The notes under the pieces: model-generated
The model's input: only the letters and a program-made list of their open reading frames with translations
Database searches by the model: none
Told to the model about the DNA's origin: nothing
Shown: in pieces, positions 48,401 to 60,400 of the stretch
Layout of the letters: each line of letters starts with the position of its first letter
Position numbering within the stretch: the first letter of the stretch is position 1
Position numbers and translations under genes: made by a program
NCBI RefSeq assembly: GCF_000002075.1
Contig: NW_004797460.1
Coordinates: 951,744 to 1,015,743, forward strand
Source of the DNA: Aplysia californica
Lineage: Eukaryota > Mollusca > Gastropoda > Aplysiida > Aplysiidae
Direction: 5' to 3'
DNA length: 64,000 nt

Positions 48401-51400
48401 TGTACAATTCTACTGAGCATAAGAACATGTTAATACCCCCCTTTGGGAATGGCCTAAAGACACTTCAGACAGTAGCACTGCCTGGGGGGGGGGGGGGGGG
48501 GGGGGGAGACAAGATGTTTGATGAGAAAGAAGGAACAAATGACACCAGAGTACCCACCAACCACCCACACTTTACACTATATAGCTCATTAAATGAAAAC
48601 ATAGTACACCTGTCCACCAACAGCTCCAAGAGAGAGACAAAATCTCATAACCAGCAGTAAGACGTTAACCAAATATGTCAAACATCACCAACAGCGCCTT
48701 GAAAAGAGTTTGGACACTAACTGACTTCTTCCTCCATGTAAAAATGAAACCAGTGAATACAAAAATCTCAAAGCAAACAAAAATAACTAAGGGGCCAAAG
48801 CTTGACAGCTGGAGCAAAAGCCACCGACCTGGCATGGAATAATCCGAGTTATCATCCTCGTCTTTGATGGACTCTGTGACACGGGGAAACCAAAGCCACA
48901 GATAAATTCTCTACATCAACACAGGAGAGTAACTAGTGAAAAACTTGAACAACACAGGAGACTCACTAGTGAAAAACTTGAACAACACAAGAGACTCACT
49001 AGTGAAAAACTTGAACAACACAGGAGAGTAACTAGTGAAAAACTTGAACAACACAGGAGACTCACTAGTGAAAAACTTGAACAACACAAGAGACTCACTA
49101 GTGAAAAACTTGAACAACACAGGAGACTCACTAGTGAAAAACTTGAACAACACAGGAGACTCACTAGTGAAAAACTTGAACAACACAGGAGACTCACTAG
49201 TGAAAAACTTGAACAACACAAGAGACTCACTAGTGAAAAACTTGAACAACACAGGAGACTCACTAGTGAAAAACTTGAACAACATAGGAGACTCACTAGT
49301 GAAAAACTTGAACAACATAGGAGACTCACTATTGAAAACTTGAACAACATAGGAGATTCGCAAATTACAATATGCATAGGGGTAATTTTCCCTTTCAGTC
49401 TGACAGTACCATTTTTAATTAAAACGAACCAGTAAAACTAAGGTTGTAGTAACAAAATTTCTTCTCCAAAATGAGTTACAGCAAAAATTTGAACCACCAT
49501 TGGAGTGGACCAGCATAGATCTTGCCAGAACACAACTTTATAGCATTTTAATAAAGAAGTAACTGTAGAATCAAAATCTGTGATATATTGCCTCAAATGT
49601 GAAAGCAATAATCTTAATTATAAATTGTCTTGCATCACCACATTCTTTTTTTGTACATATAGTATAAAACATACCCCCCAAAAAACAACAACAACACAAA
49701 ACAAACCAACAAACAACAAAACAAATAAAGAAAAACAAATATAGCAGAAAGTTTGAAAGATCCAATTAAATGTTTCATCTTGTTAAAATATGTAAATCCT
49801 CCTTCAGTGGAAATCAAATCTTCGAGATAATGTTCACTAGTTCAGGGGTTCCCAGTTGTCTAACATTTTTACCCATTTTTATTCAGACAGTTGCCTACTC
49901 TTCTTCTGGGCTCTCATTGGGAGTTTTAAATTATGAAGCTAATATTTACGCTAATTAAACTGTTACTCCAGACCAAAAATTTCAATACTATTATGCAACC
50001 AATTTTGTACATTCTCATTCAAATTGTAATAAAACATTACAATCCTCAAGAAAACAAACTGTAAATCAGTACAGAAGCACACAAAACCTGAACAACAAAA
50101 GAGTAGTAAAAAACAAATGATTTTCAAATAACGGTTGAACACAATCTCTTCGCTTTGTCAATTGCACCTAGGATGTGTCTCAAAATGACTGACTTTCCTC
50201 TCTATTCCCAACATGACCCTCACCTGAACTCGAGCAACCAAACTTTGATCTTTTCACACAGTTACTTCATTTTTTGCTTCTGAATCAGTTTAACAGACGT
50301 AATTGACTCAAATAATTCAACTTATTTGAGTATGTTCGAGTTATAGAGAAAAACACTGACACAATACCAGTCATTTTGTGCTGGGAAAAGGGAAACGCAC
50401 CTAGAGAGACAAAAGAGGGATAGCAAAAGACTAGGTACTTACTCATGGTGGTGCCTCCAATTATCCACTTCGTTACCTTACTCTGATGCTAATAAACAGA
50501 TCTGATAAACATGAGGTGTCAGAAGAAAGTGTTTTCAGTCAACAAAACCAAACTGCTACACAGAATCGCACCACAATTTATAACCAAGCCAGCCAAAAGT
50601 AATAACGCTAACACAATTCCACAGAAAAAACTTGGCATCAGATGTTGGACTTTGTAAAGTAGAGAAAAACAATTTCTATCACTGAGCACAGCAGTGCTGA
50701 CAGTGGCAACTGGCACTGATATACATACTCCAAAACCAAATAAAGAAAAACAAACAACAAAAAGTCAACTCATAATTGTAAATCAGAAGTCAATGCATTG
50801 TAAATTACCAGTTTTTCAACAAGTGTGGTAAAACCAGCTTCAAAAAGAGCCAATGTAATAATCCAATACAAATTTCAGAGCAATGAAGCAAAAAAAAAAG
50901 ACAAACATACAACTGGGATTTTTTTTTGCAAAGTAACAAAAAGAATGGGACTCGAGTTGATAGTACAGAAACAGCAGAGAGTACCAAATGGGAGATAATA
51001 ATCGCCAAACGTCTCATACCACTGACCTAGTTTTCTTAGATCTATCCTGGATGGCTCGTCTTGAAAAAGAAAAAATAACATATTATATCATAAGCCCAGA
51101 CATTACACATGAGTCAGGAATGATCATTGATTACACAGATGTTCTGCACACTAGTGACTTGAAGAGCTTAATATGATCCATCTAAATTGTTAGTATATGA
51201 ATTAATTTAGAACTTTCTAGAAAATCTGTTCTATTGTCAGCTGGAATTCATAAATTTTTGGCTAGAACAGAGGGAAAGATGTGAGAGAAAACATCCCATT
51301 CAATTATAGTCTTATTCCTTATTATTAAAAAGTATAATGACAGCATGTTTTTTTAGTTTTGAGAAGCTATATTTTTCATATAACAAAACTTAGCAAAGTA

Positions 51401-54400
51401 GGCCTATGGTCTTTAAGGCCTCTAATAAAAAGTCATAAATCTATCTTATAAGTTATCCCTAACCACAGTTACGCAGATAATTAATACAATTTTGTTGAGT
51501 TGCTAACTTTTACCTAACTGGTTAGGTAATAAAAACTTTAAATGAAGGAAAGAACAAGAAAATGAATAAGCGAGGCTTCCACTGACCTAGAACCACACTG
51601 TCCTTCCTGGTCATTTCTGTATCTCCCTTCTGAGACAAATTTGCTAAAAGGGCTGCAAGCCACCAGACAAAACAAGTTAGTTTGACTAAAGAGAAGCACA
51701 TCCACATGATTAGGGCAACTGCAATTCAGCCTGGGAAAAGGCGAGACGGAAAGACAAAAACAATCAAGGAAATAACAGTAGTTGTACCTAACAATGGCAA
51801 CCTTTAATGACAGCGTTCCTGTTCCATAGTGTAACTAGTAACTGAACCCCCTGGAAAAAAACATGATTCCTGCTACAGTATTAGTTCAAGTAAGACTTTT
51901 ACTTTTACAGCACTTGAAACCAACACAAATAGGTCATATAAGTGCAAGAATAGAGGTACTACTAGACAGTAAGAAGGAAGGAGGAGAGATAAGGGTGATA
52001 GATCTTTAACATGAAGGAACAAACCACACTAGGGTGCTCGCCAACCAGCCAAAATAGGCTCAGTGCCCTCCTGTATCGATGTCGTTTTTTGCCCAGGCAA
52101 GCAGACAGAGAGAGACATTTTCCATGAATGCAGTATGAACAAAGATATATATAATATAAAAACCTATTTAGTTTCTATGAGATTACAGAAGCACATCGAC
52201 ACAATAATATGAGTATAGGCTGAAAAAACAACAATAATCCGTTAGGTAGTTCCAAACACATTAATACAAATGACATGAGAACCTCTGTGCTGACAGAGAT
52301 TTCTTTAAGCTTTCTGTCAATCAAAACCTGGTGAGTGAAACAAAGAGCATATTTAATGAGTCACCACAACAAAAGCAAGCATACAAAACGAGTTACTGCA
52401 ATCAGTAAGCACACAAACATACCAAAGTCTGTAAATATATTAGTATTTATAGAACAAATGAATTCTAATCACAGGGACAAATAAAAAAAAACAAAAAAAC
52501 CCTTTTAAACCGTCCATTCATACTGTACATTGATCAGCACATCAACCCTGAAACCACAGAATGCGCTCAAAGCTCATAAAGAGAGCAAATATCGCATTAA
52601 ATAGAGCAAAATATGACAATTCGGTCAAAACCTGATTTTGTGTAGTCGAAATTGTACAAGGCAGCCAACCATTGTGAAGGAGAAAAGGGGGCTGTCTTAG
52701 ACAGGTGAATCTTTTGAATAGTGTCATTATATTTCGAAAAAATCCACAAGGGAGGGAGTGGTCGTCTGTGCTGATGATCGTCTTGGACAGGTGGTCGTTG
52801 GAGCAGGTTTGACTGCATTATGTATGTAAAGTAAGTAGTTCAAAATTTATGTCTCTATAGATCTTACAAGAAACAGACAGTGACACAATTAAGAATAAGA
52901 ATGGGACCAAAAAAATTCAAAACATAACATTCGAAAAGAGCATGTTACATTACAAATCTCCCCCAGTGCATGTACTCTGATTCCTTTGTTAGCCTCAGAA
53001 CTTTTCAATCAACAAAGCAAACTGTGATGACCTTGCATTACCTGACATGTTACAAAAGACACAAAGAATCTAGTCTCTCTTTTCTTCATTTGACCAATAA
53101 AAAAAACATGTCTTTTAATTACAAACAAGCACAAGTGTAAAAGTTATTCATAGGATTACTTTGAGCATCTCGCTTCGAGAATGGAATTGAGAAAAACAAA
53201 GCCACTTCATATCAGCATCTACTGCAAGGCATGTCTGCGATCTGTTGCAGTAACTATTTAAAGTGTTATAAATCACATCTGTATGCTATCTTGTTGTACT
53301 CTAGAGAATATGGAATAGTAAATCATCTCACCCGACACATGAGCACATAATGGCCATTTAGTAATCGGAAAAGGCAAAACAGACAGAAAAACCCTCGCAG
53401 GGAGAAGAATAATTAAATAAAAAAGGTTCCTTTCAACCAGAAACTACTACTACTAACCCCAAGTAAACAAACACAGCCAATTGCAGTTACCAATCTATTC
53501 CGGTCAATTAAGTGCCAAGAGAAGGACAAGACTATTTAGTTTCATTCAGTTCAACAGAGACAAGTGGTAGGAAAAATGTGCTACTGAAGAAAGAAAGGAC
53601 AGAGCTCCAGGTAGAGATCTACTTAAAAAAAAAATAAAACATACATGATCAAATTTTCATTGAAGAATAATGCATAAAGACTGTATGGGAAACTCAGGGA
53701 AAACCTCTACACATGCAAAAAGATACATGACTCTTAGTCTCTAGGGAGTGGGAATATCACTACAGGAGTGCACACTACAGATGTGTGAATGACATGCTAT
53801 AATTATAGTATAGTCTTAAGAGGCACAAAGGGTACTACTAGACAAACAGGTTCAGTCATTCTTACTCATTCTTTCATTTCACTTACTCACGTCCTACCAG
53901 TCTCTCTATCTATCTTTGGAAGTTTTCTTTTTGCACTCAGTCTCCACTAACAAATTGAGTATATACAGTGTACAAATTGCAAGATTTTGAAGCACATTTT
54001 TTGGGTCCCTGAATCACTTCTATACAAAGCTGTGTGTGGTGTGCGTGCCAGCAAAAATACATGCATAGCCTATGTTGTTTATCAACAGCAAAAGGACAAA
54101 AGAGTATCTAGCACACTCTACGATCAGATGGTGTAAAGCGGGTGCCTAGGTCCCACAAGGCTGACACATAGCATGGACAAATTCAACTACCGCTGAGGAA
54201 AGTTGGTGGTTCACAGAGCCTTATCTATAATATTTTGTCAAAGAGCAGATCAAGACAATTGTAACAAGCTAAAAGAAGTAAGAGGAAGCAAACGAGAGTG
54301 TCCACCAACCACAGTTCAACTAATACATCATCAGGACTCTTGAAGAAGAAAAACCCTACTCTGAATTTTACCCAGAACAGAGAGATGGTAGAACAACACA

Positions 54401-57400
54401 AGGCGATCATCTCAAATGACAATGTCGTCTGAATTTAAACCAAAAAAAAAAAAAAAAAAAATTTTTCCCAAGAGTCTGAACATAAGTAAACGGAAGCAGA
54501 TACTAGATATCAGGATCAAGACAACTCTGGAACTTCTTCCAAATGCAGCCTGATGGGGACACTCAGAAGTAAAATGTAACATAAGTGATTAAAACAAAAA
54601 CAAAAGAATAAAAGGAAATTCAAGGAAAACTATCACTTCATATTTGATGCTAATACAGAACTTGACAAAAACTGAGGTTACAATGTTTCTATAGGAAAAC
54701 AAATTCACAAGCATGATCGATCAATGGTGGGACGATCAGTCTTTGAGTAGAGACAACATGACAACAGAAGCATTCCACATGGTGCAGAATAGGACACTAA
54801 ATAGTAGAAGAAGCAGATCACAATACAATGCCTATCAGCCATCTGCAGGCCCAGAAGCAGACACACTTCACAGAAGAATGCAGCATACTTCATGTACACA
54901 GTTGAAGAAGAAACAAAAATAGGAAGAAAAGTTTTGTTGCGCCGAGTCATCTGGCAGAACAGCGCGGAGCAAGTAGTAGCCACACACGCATTTTGATATG
55001 ACAATCTAAAGCAGGGGAATTATGCAACTAATAGAAAGTAGGCACATAACAGCAAGTCAAATCTGTAGAAATTTTCAGACAGACTTAAAAAGTTGGCTCA
55101 GAAACTCGAAATTTTGCTCAGGGTTACTTTCTAAGACGTATCTTATCTAGATGTGCACATTCTTTTACAGTTTACCTCCCCCCCTCCCCTTTTAAAGTAC
55201 CCAAACCCCAAAACCATAATGGTCACATCACACTAAAAAAACATTCAATCTTCCAGTTCTCTATTGGAGAAAGATTATAAAAGTGCCACGCATCAACCAG
55301 TTAGTTAAAAGAAAACGAATCATTAAAACATTACGTTACATTTAACCTGCAGTGTGAAAGAAAATCATTTTACAAATGTAATGTTAGTGCACGCACACAC
55401 ACATCGAGGCTAGAGGAAAAGAGCAGGTGTGAGTGCCACAGCAAGGAGAAAAGTCGACACACTGACGATGCCTCAGGTGCAGTTGACATGATCATAACCT
55501 ACAAAGTCGGTTAATACAGCCGTGTGAAACATTCAGAGTTTATTCTGGAGTAAAAGGCAAAGCGATGTGTTATTTCAATTATACATTCAGAACAGAAATT
55601 TCCATATTCTTCAGCGAAGTAAATCCCCATACAATTATCCTGACTCAAAAAAAACCTGCGCTGCATCACAACAACCGGCTGTGCAGTGCCTCTATTTCAG
55701 TAGACATATTGATAGTAAAAAAATTATAAAATTTAGGTCATTTCTGGGGTCGGCCAACCTAATTAAAGTAAGAGGGATACAGCTTCTCACCGGACAAATT
55801 TAGAAACTTGAATGTATTAACTTTCTATTTCAGCCTGTATTACTGTTCCTAACACTTACAAAACAGACACTGATGTCAAGGACTTTGCAACTCATAAAGT
55901 AGCTATTTTCCCAAGTGTTGGGCTTATACTTAAGCAAATCGTAAATGTTGTATTCCCTAGGAAAACAAACAATTCAACACTTTTCAGTGCTGGGAAATAC
56001 GGGTTTCTCCAAGTAACACTAAAAAAAACTGTTCTTAGCAACATAGGATTTCCTTAAACCGAGTTAACTGCTGAACCCTGACCCGAGGCACCATACAGAC
56101 GTGGCCAGGACGTGAATGAGAAATACATGAGTGGACATCTAGGTGCGCAACAAGGAAAGGCTCCTGGTCCTGACGACATACCTGACGACGTTCTAGTGCG
56201 ATCCGTGTCACCCAAACCAATCAGAGAGTGCAACTCTTGATCAGACAGAAATGGGGGGAAGGCATAACACTTTAGTACAAAAGTAACAGCATCACAACTA
56301 TTACCCCACACACTCTGGGTAGTGTGTTGTGTTGTATGTGTGTGTGCATGCATGTGTGTGCAAGTGCGCACGCACATGCATATGTTTGTATGGGAAAAAA
56401 CATGCAAGACTAACTGGTATCAATAAAAAAAATCACATTGCCTTACTCAAGGTAACTTTATTTCAGCGAAATGTTTCTTTTTTAAAGCATTTTCAAACCA
56501 AATCAGAAAGAAATAAAAACTGCACAAAAACGTTGGCCTACGCATCAGAATGATTGTGACATTTGAAAGGTAAGAAATTCATTCCTTTATTTTTTACTCT
56601 TAAAGTTCCACACTTTAAAAAATTCTACCAGTTGTAGCTTAGACCTTTAAAACTTGTAATACTTTTCACTCGAACTTTGCTGAAGAGCAAATTCTGTTAT
56701 ACTGTACCTGCAGGTAACCCCCTCCCCCCCCCCCCTTCCTCCCAAAAGCTTCAAAGCCATCCTTTCTTCAACTGTCCTCACGTTAGGAAAAAAATTTAGG
56801 AGTTAAGTTTTCCAGCCGAACATGAAAGGCAATCTTGTATGGCGGAAAGCTTTATATCAAAATCAATCAGCCTGGCCACTGATTCTTCCACAGCGTCATT
56901 TACCCCACCTACTCCTGCCTGACTGTACCTGGAATCATAGGTCTTTCGAAAGTGAGCTTGTAGGTGAGGAACTGCTTTTAGTGTTTGAGAAGTTTAGGTG
57001 TGGTGTTTTAATCTTTACTTTTTTCTCTAGTATTAGATCATTAGCGAACAAACAAGATGGCATCCAACAATGTCTGTTATAATAGAAGCATGTGCAAAAT
57101 AGTGCAAATCTGTTGGTTTCATCCTTAAAGATTTGTCATTTTCATAATTATCATTATTATGAAAACTATTATCATGTATATATATTAACATTATCATCAA
57201 TATTTTCAATATTGTCAAAATATAATCAAATTGACTATATTCATCTCAGAAATAGAAACAACTTGTGCCAAATTCCTGGTTCTAACTACATGAGAACACA
57301 AGAAAAACATTCTGAGGCATTCACACTACAGTCTGAACACAAATCTCTTCATTTACATAACATTCTACATGCATCTTTACTCCTAAACTTAAGGCCAAGT

Positions 57401-60400
57401 CCACATACAGTCTTAAGTCAAAGTAAAAAAACCATTTGTACAAAGACTAAAAAAACCAGACAGGTATAAGGGTGGACAAAGTAAAGTTACAAAATGTTGA
57501 AATACATAATGCACTTCGGCCCACAACTTCCCATAAGCTTCCAGCATCACAAAGAAATAAACACTAAATGAACTCAAACATAGTAGGGAAAACTGCACGC
57601 AGGGGAGTATCCCGGGTTCTACTGCAGTCTCTTCTAAAGGAATCCTTTTACTGTCAGGTTGGGCCCCAGAAAAAAGAAAAGAAAACAAGAAAAGAAAAGA
57701 AAACTCAATCCTATAAAGCTACACTTGTGCGTCATTGCACAAAACATTAGTTCATGAATGTCTGTAAACACATTTGAAGACAAAAAGCACAAAGGCCAGG
57801 TCAGTATTTATAAAACGCTTACACAGTGCACGAGTATCTTGAGGTAAACCACACGTCTTAAAAACAAAAACATGTACAAAACTAAATAAAACAGATTTAA
57901 AGAAATGAGGACACCAGCACACAATAGGATAATTAGAAAGATTGTTTTACATTAAATCATAAAGCAGCTCAATTACACATTTCAGCAGAAGTAGTGATCT
58001 CTCAGTGATTTTAGCAAATAAAATCTGTAAAGTCAGATGTGAACACCAAAACCAAAAAAGTGCAAGTGTTCCAGCACTGCAAATTTTAAGGACTGCAAAT
58101 GTTTTACACCCAAACTGACATACTTTACATCACTAAGGAGGTAGGCTACTTCAACCCTGTATGTCATAAGGTCGATCTAAGCTGAGTGAGATACAACAGA
58201 CAGGCAGAGATACTCCACAATACAATTCCTTCACTCTGGAATCAAATTCATGTGTCTGCGTACAATGGCAAGCCTGAGTATTAAACCACAGACACCATTA
58301 CCATAAGCTTTGAGAAGACTATTTGTAGTGTAGGTGGTCTAGTGGTTTGGCTGCTGGGCACGCAACCAAAAGGTCATGGGTTCAAACCCCGGTGTGGGGT
58401 GTGTGTCGGTTCAAACCCCGGTGTATCCTTGGAAAATGCACATTCCAGGAATTTCCCTCACTTCACTCAGGTGGGAATGGGCATCCGGCTATAGACAGCA
58501 CAAATGCCATCTCAGTTTGTTAGTGTTGAGTTTCAAAGTGTTCTATGATCTTCCAGGGTAATTGTATAGATTGTAAAGCACATAGAGCTTGTTGTTGAAT
58601 GGGGATAAAAGCTATGCAAATGCTATCTATTATACTTGTCATCATTTGGCAGGGCATTGGAATGCTGCCTATTTCACCATGGATATCATCATTTTTCCGT
58701 TCAGGCGACGAGTGAAATAATCAAAATTGACTGTCAAATAGGGAAAATCTCTGTCTCTTATCAAACTTTACAGAAATTCAGTGCGACAACAAAGTTACAA
58801 ATTTCCACTCTTTCCACACAATCCTGCTTGTGTATTTTAGTGTGTAAGTACAGGTTTGTCACACGTAACTCATTACATCCTACTCTAGGCCTTTGTAAGA
58901 CTTGAAGCTCTGAAAAAGCGTTCACATGTTCAGAGCGACTTCCAGCCTACATATAAGACAAAAGACAAACCTGCATTGAAGAGTACCACTGATGGGAAGA
59001 GACAATACCAAAGAATTACGTACAACCAGGCCGGCAGGAATCAACACGATGATGAATGGGGGTAAATCTCACTCGGAGCAGACAAGGACAACAGCAACAT
59101 TGAGAAAAAGTAAAAAATAGGCCACAATGAGAGTGCCCCCAAACCACTAACACGGAGACGTAGACAGAAGGGAGAAAAAAATGTCAACTTTAAATACAAA
59201 GAAGAGTACAAAAATGTCCAAACGAAAAATGCGAAATCTGCAAAATTTAAGTTTGGAAAAAATTTCAAGCATAAGGGACTCGGAGAGGTGGGAAAGAAAT
59301 TCATTAAATGTTGGAGAAGAGTCTGTGGAAGAAAAGTCTGTAATCATACAAAGTTCATCATGCATGTAAACAACAACATATTCAACAAAAGCTCATCTCC
59401 TCATCATAATACAAATTTATAGAATACCGTTTCTTTCACAACCTCAACAATTCGTATAGAATGCAGAGTTGTGCCTAGACACGATCATGGCTATACATAG
59501 CTTGGAAGTGATAAGGATTACAATTAAAGTTCGTCTGACAAGGACTAATGCATCTGCAGAGGAGAATATTTCTTAAAGAGAAATAGAAGAAATCAACTGC
59601 TTAGTAGTAAGACTTCGTAATACGTCACTTTTCAAAAATGGCCAAACAGTCTTATACTAGGCAGTCGAAATAAAGATTAAAAAGGAAGTAGAAGGAGCAA
59701 ATCACACCAAACAGCCCACAAAGAAAACAAGGAGGAAAAATAAGGATGATAGCTGCTTGGTACGTAAGAAGGTGCAAACCACACAAGAGCACCTGCCAAC
59801 TACCCATACGTATCTAAATTATCTCATTTCACAAACACTTTCAAGGTCATCACAGTAACTTACCAGGAATCTCATCCGGATCAATCTGGATTGAACGAGA
59901 TCGGCGAATGATTCCCTGAACACTGAGGGATGCACTGCGAAATGATGGACGTTTTTTGGTTTTGCTGCGAGAGTCGCTGAGCAAACGCTGACGCGGTCCA
60001 GATGAACCGGCCATAAGCTGGTCAATTACCATCCTCTCCTGTTTTCCCGCTGTATAAAATACAAACATGTTTGGTTTGAAAGCATAGCCCAACTAATATG
60101 AATTTTTAAAAGATTCATTAATAATAATCGCAATAATAATAATGATGATGGACTGCAATCATACAGCAGGGAATGATCAACTTGTTTGAGCAACAAGAAG
60201 CACATCCACACAATAAAGGTCATTTAGTGCTGGGAAAAAGTCAGACAGACAGACAGAAACAACAGAGGGAAAGTAAAGAAGTAGAACCTACCAGTGGTGC
60301 GCTCCAATCACCTGTGAATGATCTTCAGTGTATACACTTTACAGAAAAAGGTCACAAGGACAAATACACTTCTTCAACAAAGCAAAAATAGAGAGAAACC

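Noticed and set aside
48911-49377. 150-residue frames and a CRISPR-like regular array
   Set aside because: The unit is an uninterrupted 33-bp tandem repeat without unique spacers, in a eukaryotic intron. Frames are open only because 33 is a multiple of three.
50444-50477. Splice-bounded 34-nt segment ending at a GTAAGT donor
   Set aside because: Inclusion alone, or together with 51587-51632, breaks the PHKA frame, and the peptide has no supporting similarity.
51587-51632. Splice-bounded 46-nt segment ([14 protein letters not shown]) on the minus strand
   Set aside because: Acceptor GTCTCAG and donor GTCAGT look fair. However, entry in the phase left by exon 59864-60049 gives a different frame and an exit phase that exon 48829-48873 cannot accept. 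The flanking PHKA exons already join in phase without it.
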